From an uncultured Clostridia bacterium (GTDB lineage Bacteria; Bacillota; Clostridia; Christensenellales; UBA3700), in NCBI GenBank assembly GCA_947646415.1, contig CANSGN010000017.1, forward strand, positions 1 to 32,878: a stretch of 32,878 nucleotides of DNA, given 5' to 3'. The position numbers and the translations under genes were made by a program. Each line of letters begins with the position of its first letter. Within the stretch, counting starts at the first letter, position 1. The notes beneath the pieces were generated by a model. That model was not told the origin of the DNA and made no database searches. It was given only the letters and a program-made list of their open reading frames with translations. This document shows, one piece after another, positions 23,168 through 31,556 of this stretch.

Positions 23168-24616
23168 ATGAATATAAAAAGACTGTTTGACGGCATTGAA
23201 AATGAATGGCTATCGGATATTAAAATCGAAGAGATAGGAACAGTTACGCATAAACATCAAGATATAAATGCAGGAGACTGTTATATTTGTTTGCAAACAA
23301 ACGATAAAGGTATGCAAAATTTGCAATCGGCAATAGAAAAAGGTGCTTCTTTGATTGTTGTGGATAAATACGTAAAAATACCCGAAAATATTGCGGTAAT
23401 AAAAATTAAAGATATTCGCGAGGGGTATGCCTTAATCGCCAAAAATTATTACGGAAAAGCTGCCGATAGTATGCGAATGATTGGTGTAGTAGGGACAAAC
23501 GGTAAATCTACCACAAGCTATCTTATTTGGAGTTTGCTTACTAAAAACAACGTAATGTGCGGTTTGATAGGCACAGGATACTACATGATTGGCAAAAAAC
23601 GATTTGACCTGGATATGACTACTCCCGACCCTATGGATTTGCACTTTATTTTAAGTGTTATGTCAAATTGCGGAGTAAAAGTTGTGGTAATGGAAGTGTC
23701 AAGCCATGCTATATACTTTAAAAAAGTTTGCGGAATTAAGTACAAAATAGGCATTTATACCAATCTTTCACAAGACCATTTAGACTTTTTCGGCAATATG
23801 GAAAATTTGGAAAAAACTAAACACTCCTTTTTTATGGATGGGTTTTCGCAAATTTCTTTAATCAATGTAGATGACAGGAGCGGTCAAAGATTAGCGGAAA
23901 AATTGGCACTGCCAAGTATAACCGTTGGGATAGATAAAGATTGCGATATCAAAGTTAAAAGTTATGAAATTTCCGCCGAGGGCACGAGGTTTAATGTAAG
24001 TTTGTTTCGCGAATCGACTATTTTTGACAGCAAACTTATAGGTAAATACAACATTTACAATATTTTGTTTGCGATTGTTGCTTGTAAATTGGTTGGGGTA
24101 AGGATTAAATATTTGATTACGGTACTCAAAGAAATAGAGCCTCTTAGCGGTAGGGCTAATGTTTATACATATAGGGATGTGAACTATGTCATCGATTATG
24201 CTCACACACCTGATGGTCTTAAAAATATTTTGACCGAGTTTAGAAAAATCACTTTTGGTAATTTGATAGTTGTTTTTGGTGCCGGTGGGGATAGAGATAA
24301 GGATAAACGACATAAAATGGGTGCTGTTGCAGAAAAATACGCCAACAAAGTGATTATCACGTCCGACAATCCGCGAAATGAAAATCCGCTTGATATAATG
24401 CAGGATATCGCGTGCGGAGTGCAAAATAAAAAATGCGTTTGGCTTATAGAGGATAGGAAAGCCGCAACACAAAAAGCAATATCGCTTGCAGAGCCTTTTG
24501 ATACAATTATTCTGGCAGGAAAAGGTAGTGAGGAATATTTTGAAAAAAATGGCAAAAAATATTTCTATAACGATAAAATTACTTTAGAGGAGTTGTTGGG
24601 GACAAAATGGAAATAA
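23168..24616 (+). CDS. murE: UDP-MurNAc-L-Ala-D-Glu:meso-diaminopimelate ligase MurE
   Basis: This 482-residue Mur ligase adds the third amino acid of the peptidoglycan stem. The three-domain Mur fold is visible. The N-terminal UDP-binding part includes TVTHKHQDINAGDCYICL. The ATP-binding motif GTNGKST is near residue 110, and TTPDPMDLH and VMEVSSHA follow. The C-terminal part contains DYAHTPDGL, GAGGDRDKDKR and SDNPRNENP near 400. DNPR is the meso-diaminopimelate specificity motif, as against DDPN/DNPA in lysine-adding enzymes. ATG 23168 has a weak GGGGCGG site. The gene overlaps mraY by 10 bases. murF, which usually lies between them, is absent here and must be elsewhere. Confidence 0.96.
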   Translation: MNIKRLFDGIENEWLSDIKIEEIGTVTHKHQDINAGDCYICLQTNDKGMQNLQSAIEKGASLIVVDKYVKIPENIAVIKIKDIREGYALIAKNYYGKAADSMRMIGVVGTNGKSTTSYLIWSLLTKNNVMCGLIGTGYYMIGKKRFDLDMTTPDPMDLHFILSVMSNCGVKVVVMEVSSHAIYFKKVCGIKYKIGIYTNLSQDHLDFFGNMENLEKTKHSFFMDGFSQISLINVDDRSGQRLAEKLALPSITVGIDKDCDIKVKSYEISAEGTRFNVSLFRESTIFDSKLIGKYNIYNILFAIVACKLVGVRIKYLITVLKEIEPLSGRANVYTYRDVNYVIDYAHTPDGLKNILTEFRKITFGNLIVVFGAGGDRDKDKRHKMGAVAEKYANKVIITSDNPRNENPLDIMQDIACGVQNKKCVWLIEDRKAATQKAISLAEPFDTIILAGKGSEEYFEKNGKKYFYNDKITLEELLGTKWK

Positions 24617-25611
24617 AAATAATTATAGCATGTATTTCGGCTTTGGCAGTAGGGCTTGTTGTAGGATACCCTATTTTACTGCTTATGCGAAAGCTGAAAG
24701 CCGGTCAACAAATATTAAGCTATGTGGATAAACATAAAAGCAAAGCCGGTACGCCTACAATGGGCGGTTGGATATTTATTTTTGCTGTTGCCGTTTGCGG
24801 ACTTACGTTTTTTTGGAATTCAAAGGAAGTTGTGGTCGCTATTTTCGGTATGATTGCTTATGGCGCAATAGGTTTTTTGGATGATTTTTTAAAAATAAAA
24901 CATCATCAAAATTTGGGGCTTAAAGCATATCAAAAAATAATTGCTCAAGCGGGAATTGCTATTATACTAAGTTTATTTTGTTATTTTAACGGCTTTTTGT
25001 CGCGCTCTGTAGTAATACCATTTACCGATTTAACTTTTGATATAGGTTGGTGGATAATTCCGTTGGTATTTTTACTTTATATCGCAACAACAAATGCGGT
25101 AAATTTACTTGACGGACTTGACGGGCTTGCTACTTCCGTTTCAAGTGTGATTTATTTTAGTCTTGCGATTATGCTTATGATTTTTGCAAGTAAACTTGCT
25201 TATAGCGGAGATAACTTGACACAAGACAGAATATACGGGCTTGCAGGATTGGCAGCTGTTACTTTTGGTGGATTAATGGCGTTTTTGTGCTACAACGGTT
25301 TTCCTGCAAAGATTTTTATGGGAGATACGGGGTCGCTTGCTCTTGGTGGACTTATGGCAAGTATATTTGCTTTTTCCGGTCAAATTTTATTGATTTTTAT
25401 ATTGGGACTAATGCTTATAGTTACTTGTATTTCCGTTATCGTTCAAGTGCTTTATTTTAAAATTACCAAAGGCAAAAGAGTTTGGCTAATGACTCCGTTG
25501 CATCATCACTATCAATACAAGGGTGTACACGAGACAAAAATAACAATATGCTATACAGTGATTACTATTGTATGCGGACTTATTGGTATTGTAAGTATGA
25601 TTATGTATTAA
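24607..25611 (+). CDS. mraY: Phospho-MurNAc-pentapeptide transferase MraY
   Basis: This 334-residue integral membrane enzyme, with about ten helices, transfers phospho-MurNAc-pentapeptide to undecaprenyl phosphate, making lipid I on the inner membrane face. The family motifs are clear: KAGTPTMGG near residue 46, FLDDFLKIK, the catalytic aspartates in NLLDGLDGLA, KIFMGDTGSLALGG, and MTPLHHHYQ near the C-terminus. The length is typical. The start ATG lies inside the murE end (10-base overlap), which points to translational coupling. murD follows after 30 bases with its own good ribosome binding site. Confidence 0.97.
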   Translation: MEIKIIIACISALAVGLVVGYPILLLMRKLKAGQQILSYVDKHKSKAGTPTMGGWIFIFAVAVCGLTFFWNSKEVVVAIFGMIAYGAIGFLDDFLKIKHHQNLGLKAYQKIIAQAGIAIILSLFCYFNGFLSRSVVIPFTDLTFDIGWWIIPLVFLLYIATTNAVNLLDGLDGLATSVSSVIYFSLAIMLMIFASKLAYSGDNLTQDRIYGLAGLAAVTFGGLMAFLCYNGFPAKIFMGDTGSLALGGLMASIFAFSGQILLIFILGLMLIVTCISVIVQVLYFKITKGKRVWLMTPLHHHYQYKGVHETKITICYTVITIVCGLIGIVSMIMY

Positions 25612-25641
25612 AAATCCTCTTGATTTGTATAAGGAGTAAAT

Positions 25642-26946
25642 ATGTTGACATTGGTATATGGATATGGTGTAAGTGGTAAAAGTGCCGTAAAATGCTTGCA
25701 AAGTTTGGGACGTGAAGTGGCAATTTACACAGATAATATAGGGGGAAACTTTGATGGAATAACCGATTTGAGCGGTATGTCCATTGACGAGGTGTTAAAG
25801 CAAGTAGGATTGATTGTAATAAGCCCGTCGGTTGATATAAATAGTCCGTTGCTAGTGGAAGCAAGAAAAAGACATATCGGCATAATAGGGGAATTGGAGC
25901 TTGGATATAGGAATTTTAAAGGGGATATAATTGCCGTAACAGGTACTAACGGTAAAACAACTTGTACCAGACTAATTACCGAAATATTAAAAAATACGGG
26001 ATTAAATGCGGATAGTTACGGAAACATAGGTATTCCGTTTGCGGAAAATGCTCCTAATTTGCCAGAGGATAAAGTTGCCGTGCTTGAAGTAAGCTCTTTT
26101 CAACTTAACACAACGGAACTGTTTTGTCCTAAAATTGCAATGTGTTTGAATGTGGCAGAAGACCATTTGGAATACCATAAAACTATGGAAAACTATGTAC
26201 AATGCAAAGCGGACATATTTAAAAATCAAGATAAAAATGATTACGCAATTTTAAATTACGATGATAGTATAGTTCGCAATTTTGCGGGGCAAATTGAAAG
26301 TAATGTTTATTATTTTTCATTGTTACATAAGGTTAAAGGAAGTTATTTAAAAGGCAACAGTATATATTTTTGCGGGGATAAGGCAGAGTATATTTGCGAT
26401 TGCAGGGATATAAAAATCAAAGGGGAACATAATATTGCAAACTGTCTTGCAGTTATAACAGCTTGCAAAATCTTGAATATCCCTAACAGCGTTATTGTGA
26501 GTACACTTAAAGCTTTTGATTTGTCTGCACACAGATTACAAATGGTAGAAGTAATTGACGGAGTAAAATATTACAATGACTCAAAGTCTACAAACATACA
26601 TTCCGCCATATCTGCATGTAAAGCTATGGATGGAAGAACGACTTTGCTTGTTGGCGGATATGACAAAGGGCTTGACTATACCAAATTATTCAGCGAATTG
26701 CCAATAAAAATTAACACTGTTATTTGTTTTGGAGCTAATAGGGATAAGATTTGTGCAGCATCCAAAACATCTTACTCAAGGACAATCATAAAAGCGGACA
26801 GCTTGGAAGATGCTTTGGAAATTGCATCAAAAGTAAAGTGTGAAAATGTTTTGTTTTCGCCTGCAACATCAAGTTACGACAGATTTTTAAGCTACAGCGA
26901 ACGTGGAGAATTTTTTAAAGAATATATAAAGAGGTTTAAAAATTGA
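25642..26946 (+). CDS. murD: UDP-MurNAc-L-alanine:D-glutamate ligase MurD
   Basis: This 434-residue Mur ligase adds D-glutamate, the second residue of the stem peptide, in the cytoplasm. It has a short Rossmann-like N-terminal domain beginning YGYGVSGKSAVK, the ATP-binding motif VTGTNGKTT near residue 100, and the middle-domain EVSSFQL and NVAEDHLEYH. The C-terminal domain shows HRLQMVEVIDGVKYYNDSKSTN and LLVGGYDKG, both characteristic of MurD. ATG 25642 has AAGGAG at 25631-25636. Its stop overlaps the TTG start of ftsW by four bases, so the two are coupled. It acts upstream of MurE and MraY in the same pathway. Confidence 0.97.
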   Translation: MLTLVYGYGVSGKSAVKCLQSLGREVAIYTDNIGGNFDGITDLSGMSIDEVLKQVGLIVISPSVDINSPLLVEARKRHIGIIGELELGYRNFKGDIIAVTGTNGKTTCTRLITEILKNTGLNADSYGNIGIPFAENAPNLPEDKVAVLEVSSFQLNTTELFCPKIAMCLNVAEDHLEYHKTMENYVQCKADIFKNQDKNDYAILNYDDSIVRNFAGQIESNVYYFSLLHKVKGSYLKGNSIYFCGDKAEYICDCRDIKIKGEHNIANCLAVITACKILNIPNSVIVSTLKAFDLSAHRLQMVEVIDGVKYYNDSKSTNIHSAISACKAMDGRTTLLVGGYDKGLDYTKLFSELPIKINTVICFGANRDKICAASKTSYSRTIIKADSLEDALEIASKVKCENVLFSPATSSYDRFLSYSERGEFFKEYIKRFKN

Positions 26947-28064
26947 TAAAATCAAAAGAAATTAATTTTAAGCTAATATTTTGCGTAATGATATTGTGCT
27001 GCTTTGGATTGGTTATGCAATACAGTGCAAGTAGTTATAACGCTTTAAAGGAAACAGGAGACAGCCTTTTTTATGTAAAAAAACAGTTGATAGCATTTGC
27101 GGTTGGCATAGTGGCTCTTGTATGTGCAACCAAAGTAAATACCGAGTTTTACAAAAAAATCAAGTGGTATTTACTTGTGGTTTCTATTGTTTTGCTTGCG
27201 ATAATCTTTATTCCCGTATTGGGTGTGGAAAAATACGGTGCTAGAAGATGGCTTAACTTAGGATTTTTTACCGTGCAACCATCTGAATTTTCAAAATTCG
27301 GGTTGATGTTTTTTTTGAGCGGATACATACATGATCATAAACTTGACAAGATACGAAATCTTATTATCCCATTGCTTGCAACCGCAATAATTTGCGTGCT
27401 TATTATGCTTGAGCCTAATATGAGTATAACAATGCTTGTGGGACTTTCGGTTTTGATAATGCTTATTTGCGGCGGTATTAAAGGAAGATATTTGCTTACG
27501 CTTGCATTGCCTGTTTTGGTATTGGTAGTAATTTTGATTTTTGCGGAGCCTTACAGGGTAAAAAGAATACTTGCTTTCATAAACCCTTGGGAAAATTCTA
27601 GAGACGAGGGTTTTCAGTTGATTCAATCTTTTTATGCACTATCGGGTGGAGGTGTGTTTGGCGTAGGTTTGTTTAATAGCAGACAAAAGTATACCTTTTT
27701 GCCTTTTGCGGAGTCGGATTTTATTTTTTCCATAATAGGCGAAGAGTTAGGTTTTGTTGGGGCTGTATTATTGATTATGCTGTTTATATATGTTGTATTT
27801 TTGGGTGTAAAAATAGCTATAAATGCAAAAAATGTTTACTCGAGCTTGCTTGCTGTTGGTATTACTTCGGTAATAGCGTGTCAAACTTTGCTTAATGTGG
27901 CGGTTGTAACAGGCAGTATACCGCCGACGGGACTTCCGTTGCCTTTTATTAGTAACGGCGGCTCTTCGTTGGTAGTATTTATGTATGCTATCGGTGTGCT
28001 TGTACGAATCGGTAAGGAAAGTAATAATACACATTTATTGTATGCTCGCCATAAAATGAAGTAG
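26943..28064 (+). CDS. ftsW: SEDS glycosyltransferase FtsW/SpoVE
   Basis: This 373-residue SEDS protein with about ten membrane helices polymerises glycan strands with its class B PBP partner. Motifs seen are GARRWLNLGFFTVQPSEFSK, the loop FINPWENSRDEGFQLIQS, and FAESDFIFSIIGEELG, which holds conserved acidic residues. The signature TGLPLPFISNGGSS is near the end. The start is TTG at 26943, overlapping the murD stop, with AGAGG upstream; the next ATG (26988) would remove part of the first helix. Because the PBP in this cluster is SpoVD-like, this gene could equally be called spoVE. FtsW and SpoVE cannot be told apart by sequence reading here. Confidence 0.93.
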   Translation: MIKSKEINFKLIFCVMILCCFGLVMQYSASSYNALKETGDSLFYVKKQLIAFAVGIVALVCATKVNTEFYKKIKWYLLVVSIVLLAIIFIPVLGVEKYGARRWLNLGFFTVQPSEFSKFGLMFFLSGYIHDHKLDKIRNLIIPLLATAIICVLIMLEPNMSITMLVGLSVLIMLICGGIKGRYLLTLALPVLVLVVILIFAEPYRVKRILAFINPWENSRDEGFQLIQSFYALSGGGVFGVGLFNSRQKYTFLPFAESDFIFSIIGEELGFVGAVLLIMLFIYVVFLGVKIAINAKNVYSSLLAVGITSVIACQTLLNVAVVTGSIPPTGLPLPFISNGGSSLVVFMYAIGVLVRIGKESNNTHLLYARHKMK

Positions 28065-28088
28065 AGTAGAACTTTTAGGAGTAAGATT

Positions 28089-29345
28089 ATGAGTAAATTT
28101 ATAATAAATGGGGAAAGGCCGCTTTGCGGAGAATTAGATATTCTCGGGGCTAAAAACAGTGTGCTTCCGTTGCTTGCGGCTTGCATACTGACCGACGAAA
28201 AAATAATATTACATAATTGCCCGAATATAACGGATGTACATAATATGTTGGCTATACTTGAAAGTTTGGGAGTATACGCCAAATTTGAAAACGGAAATAT
28301 AACTATTGACAGCAGTAATATCAACAGTGAGGTTGTACCGCCAAAACTTGCACATGAATTACGCTCGTCAATATTTTTGCTTGGCTCGATTTTATCTAAA
28401 TTCAATAAGGCGACTTTGTCTTATCCGGGTGGGTGCGAAATCGGGGAACGCCCAATAGATATTCATTTGAAAGGACTAAAAGAATTGGGCGTAGATATAA
28501 CCGAAGAGGGCGGTTTGATTTTTTGTAAAAATACGGGAAAAATCAAGTCGACAGAAATTGTTTTGGACATACCGTCGGTAGGTGCTACCGAAAATTTAAT
28601 GATGGCAAGCGTATTTGCAGAGGGGATTGTGACTTTGCGTAATGTCGCACGCGAGCCGGAAATTGTTGATTTGCAAAATTTTCTTAATAGTATGGGTGCA
28701 AAAATATACGGCGCAGGCTGCGGTGTAATAGTTGTACATGGCGTTAAAAAATTACATGGTGTGGAATATACGCCTATAGGGGATAGAATTGTTGCGGGTA
28801 CATATATGATTGGTGCTGCAATGTGTGGCGGAGATATAACTTTAAAAGGAATAAATTGCGAAGATTTGTCATCACTTGTATCTAAATTATCAAAAACTAC
28901 TTGCAATATTTATGCAAGTAATGATATAATAAGAATAAAGTCGAGAGGTAGACACCCTAAACTTGGAAAAATCGATACAATGTATTATCCGGGGTTTCCT
29001 ACCGATTTGCAATCTCAGATGTCCGCATTGGCAGCGGTTTCCGACGGAACAAGTATTATAACCGAAAATATTTTTGAAACAAGGTTTAAACAAATTCCCG
29101 AATTTAGGAAAATGGGCGCAATAGTGGAAGTCAGAGGGAGAACGGCAATTTTCGAAGGCGTACCTAAGCTTTACGGAGCGGAAGTAAAAGCCGAAGATTT
29201 GCGCGGTGGTGCATCGCTTGTGCTTATGGGATTATTTGCAAGCGGCACAACTGTAGTAAATGACATTAAACATATTGACAGAGGCTATCAAAATATGGAA
29301 ATGGATTTGCGTTCTCTTGGAGGAGATATTGTAAGAGTAAATTAA
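28089..29345 (+). CDS. murA: UDP-N-acetylglucosamine 1-carboxyvinyltransferase MurA
   Basis: This 418-residue enzyme transfers enolpyruvate from PEP to UDP-GlcNAc, the first committed step of peptidoglycan synthesis. It shows the two-domain EPT fold with LGAKNSVLPLLAA at the start. The active-site cysteine is in PGGCEIGERP (about residue 116), so the fosfomycin-sensitive Cys form is present. The later FPTDLQSQMSALAAVSDGTS and DLRGGASLVLMGL segments are typical. AGGAG at 28076-28080 serves the ATG. Its position between ftsW and divIB is where murG, or murG plus murB/murC, is usual, and none of those genes is in the window. Whether this is the only murA or one of two paralogs (MurA/MurZ) cannot be told. 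Confidence 0.95.
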   Translation: MSKFIINGERPLCGELDILGAKNSVLPLLAACILTDEKIILHNCPNITDVHNMLAILESLGVYAKFENGNITIDSSNINSEVVPPKLAHELRSSIFLLGSILSKFNKATLSYPGGCEIGERPIDIHLKGLKELGVDITEEGGLIFCKNTGKIKSTEIVLDIPSVGATENLMMASVFAEGIVTLRNVAREPEIVDLQNFLNSMGAKIYGAGCGVIVVHGVKKLHGVEYTPIGDRIVAGTYMIGAAMCGGDITLKGINCEDLSSLVSKLSKTTCNIYASNDIIRIKSRGRHPKLGKIDTMYYPGFPTDLQSQMSALAAVSDGTSIITENIFETRFKQIPEFRKMGAIVEVRGRTAIFEGVPKLYGAEVKAEDLRGGASLVLMGLFASGTTVVNDIKHIDRGYQNMEMDLRSLGGDIVRVN

Positions 29346-29355
29346 GGACGTTTTT

Positions 29356-30186
29356 GTGTTTATGAACAAAAGATTGATTGTGATTTTTGCTTGTATTGCC
29401 GTATTTGTTTTGACTTTGGTGGTCGGAGCAGTAGTATTTACCGTTAATGACGTGGATATTTTATTGCAGTCGGAAAAAAATGTTCAATTTAATAAAGCCG
29501 CGATATTGGAGACTAGCGGCATTAAAAAAGGTCAAAGCGTATTTACTATAGACAGTGCAAAAGCAAGTGCAAAAATCGAAAAGCAATTTCCTGAACTTAT
29601 TGTTGTAGGTATAGAGCGTGAATTTCCAAATAAAGTAAGAATACGTTTGGGTGCTCGTACGGCAATATTAAAAATCAAAATTGCAAATTCCGATAAATAT
29701 GCTGTATTAGATTATACAATAGTAGAAAATGAAAACAAAACCGACCAATATAAAATTATAGACGTTGTCGATACCGAAAGTGAAATTTATAACGATAACA
29801 AAGTGATTTTTATAAGCGGTTACGAATATTCGGGCAACGAAGACTGTGTGGGAGATTTTATTAATTTTACACATGACCAAGTGGATAGTTTGAAAGATTT
29901 AAAAAATATTTTAAATTCGCTTAATAGTTACGGCGTTGTTAACGAAATAGTTCCTGCAACTTTTGACAAAATAGACATTATTGATAACACAATAAGATTA
30001 AAAACGGTTTTGGGTATTACGATGGTAATACGTACGGATACAAATATTGAAGTAAAAACTCAATGTGAAGCAATTTACAATACTTTTTATGGTATGAGCG
30101 GGGAAGACAGAGAGCTTGCAAATTATTTGTACATGAACAATAACGGAGATATTTCAAACAGCTCTAAATTGGATTTTAATATTTAA
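29356..30186 (+). CDS. Cell division protein FtsQ/DivIB
   Basis: This 276-residue bitopic protein has a basic start, one transmembrane helix (about residues 6-29), and then a POTRA-like domain (about 32-100) containing VNDVDILLQSEKNVQFNKAAI, the motif region ETSGIKKGQSVFTID and IEREFPNKVRIRLGARTA. A beta domain follows to the C-terminus. Family members link FtsL/DivIC to the septal synthase. The start is GTG at 29356, with AAGGA (29344-29348) seven bases upstream; an ATG at 29362 would have 13 bases of spacing. It follows murA by 10 bases and precedes ftsA, as is common. The sequence is divergent, so identity rests on architecture plus position. Confidence 0.87.
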   Translation: MFMNKRLIVIFACIAVFVLTLVVGAVVFTVNDVDILLQSEKNVQFNKAAILETSGIKKGQSVFTIDSAKASAKIEKQFPELIVVGIEREFPNKVRIRLGARTAILKIKIANSDKYAVLDYTIVENENKTDQYKIIDVVDTESEIYNDNKVIFISGYEYSGNEDCVGDFINFTHDQVDSLKDLKNILNSLNSYGVVNEIVPATFDKIDIIDNTIRLKTVLGITMVIRTDTNIEVKTQCEAIYNTFYGMSGEDRELANYLYMNNNGDISNSSKLDFNI

Positions 30187-30251
30187 AAACACTCTTTAAT
30201 ATATACGTGCGTATAAATATTATAATAATTATAAATATTTAATAAAATATA

Positions 30252-30281
30252 TTGACATCCTTACATTTTTTATGCTAAAAT
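30252..30281 (+). promoter_or_regulatory. Promoter of ftsA
   Basis: TTGACA (30252-30257), 18 bases, then TAAAAT (30276-30281). The 5/6 -10 and the perfect -35 suggest that ftsA-ftsZ is transcribed independently of the mur genes. Confidence 0.7.
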
Positions 30282-30309
30282 TATAGTGTGAAAAGTGTGA
30301 GGTATGTGT

Positions 30310-31461
30310 ATGTTTAATAACGGCAATATTGCGATTATCGATATTGGCTCGGATAAAATTTTTACTAAAATCGGAGAGATTGCAAAAGATAATGTTTTTC
30401 ATATAAAATCACAAGCGGAAGTTTTTTACGAAGGTTTTATGGATGGAGATTGGTTGCAAGGCGACGATGTAGGGGAAACTGTTATAAGATGCTTGGATAA
30501 AGCACTTTACGACATGAATATTAAACTTGCGGAAATTTATATCGGTGTTCCCGGAGATTTTGCAAGAGTTCAAGTTTGTTCCAACAGATTGAATTTCGGT
30601 TGCAGTCATAAAATCAGTGCCAACGATTTGCAAACTATGGCGAACAATACCGCACCTAAAAACGATGGTAGATTTGAAGTAATCGATATGCAAGTTGTCA
30701 ACTATATTTTGGATAATAAGGAAAAATCAACAGACCCGATTGGCAAAATTTGTTATAATTTAGGTGCAAATTTTTCTTTTAATATGTGCAAAAAAGAGTT
30801 TTATAATTTGTTTAAAACGATTTTAGCACCGTATTCGCGTAAAATTAAATTTATTGACACCAGCCTTGCGGAAAGTTTGATTGCAACGGATAAAGAAATG
30901 CGCATAAAAAATTCGGCAGTGCTTGTTGACGTAGGATACTTGACAACCGATATATCATATATTATGGGTGGTGGGCTTATTGCTTTAAATACTTTGCCAT
31001 TTGGTGGCGGACATATTGCTTACGACTTATCTTACGGGTTGGAATTGCCTTATAATACAGCTTGTTATGTAAAAAGCAAAATAGATTTTGCAGATAATGA
31101 CGGCAATATTATAGTTAGGACGGATAATGGTGCTGTGGAATTGGAAAAATCATACGTAAATATGATTGCAAATGCACGTATTGAGGAAATTTGCGAAAAA
31201 GTAACTCAAGTTATCTCAAATTATAAGATAGAATACCCCGGTTATTTAAAAATTTATTTGACAGGCAGAGGTCTTTCGGATATGAGAGGTGTTCGTTCGG
31301 TTATGGCAAACGCATTAAATAGACAATGTGAACTAATGAATGCGGTAATCAACAGCGATGAAAAAAACAAAATTTATTTGTCTACGGCGGGTTTAATGCA
31401 ATTTGTAGTTAAATCATCAGGTCGTGCTAAACAAAGCTTTTTATCAAAGTTCTTGGGGTAA
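30310..31461 (+). CDS. ftsA: Cell division protein FtsA (short, divergent)
   Basis: This 383-residue actin-like protein tethers FtsZ filaments to the membrane. Visible are the phosphate-1 region IAIIDIGSDKIFTKIGE, the SHS2 (1C) subdomain around YIGVPGDFARVQV, the phosphate-2 region VLVDVGYLTTDISYI, the adenosine region LTGRGLSDMRG, and a C-terminal amphipathic helix QSFLSKFLG for membrane binding. The adenosine motif is usually LTGGGS, so LTGRGLS is a departure. The protein is somewhat shorter than the common 400-440 residues. I prefer ATG 30310 over ATG 30304, since GAGG at 30299-30302 gives seven bases of spacing to the former and one to the latter. A promoter lies just upstream and ftsZ follows after 95 bases. 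Confidence 0.9.
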   Translation: MFNNGNIAIIDIGSDKIFTKIGEIAKDNVFHIKSQAEVFYEGFMDGDWLQGDDVGETVIRCLDKALYDMNIKLAEIYIGVPGDFARVQVCSNRLNFGCSHKISANDLQTMANNTAPKNDGRFEVIDMQVVNYILDNKEKSTDPIGKICYNLGANFSFNMCKKEFYNLFKTILAPYSRKIKFIDTSLAESLIATDKEMRIKNSAVLVDVGYLTTDISYIMGGGLIALNTLPFGGGHIAYDLSYGLELPYNTACYVKSKIDFADNDGNIIVRTDNGAVELEKSYVNMIANARIEEICEKVTQVISNYKIEYPGYLKIYLTGRGLSDMRGVRSVMANALNRQCELMNAVINSDEKNKIYLSTAGLMQFVVKSSGRAKQSFLSKFLG

Positions 31462-31506
31462 ATAAATTAAGATAAAAGATAACATTTTAATATTTTTGTG
31501 TTGGGA

Positions 31507-31512
31507 TATAAT
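31507..31512 (+). promoter_or_regulatory. Possible -10 element for ftsZ
   Basis: A perfect TATAAT lies 44 bases before ftsZ, but there is no good -35 at 16-18 bases (ATTTTA at best). It may add to read-through from the ftsA promoter. Confidence 0.35.
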
Positions 31513-31556
31513 AAATAAAATGGAATTTACCAAGGTTATACTAAACGGAGGAGTTT

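Noticed and set aside
23891..24472. Open frame of 193 codons on the minus strand inside murE
   Set aside because: It is antisense to the conserved C-terminal half of MurE and lacks start signals.
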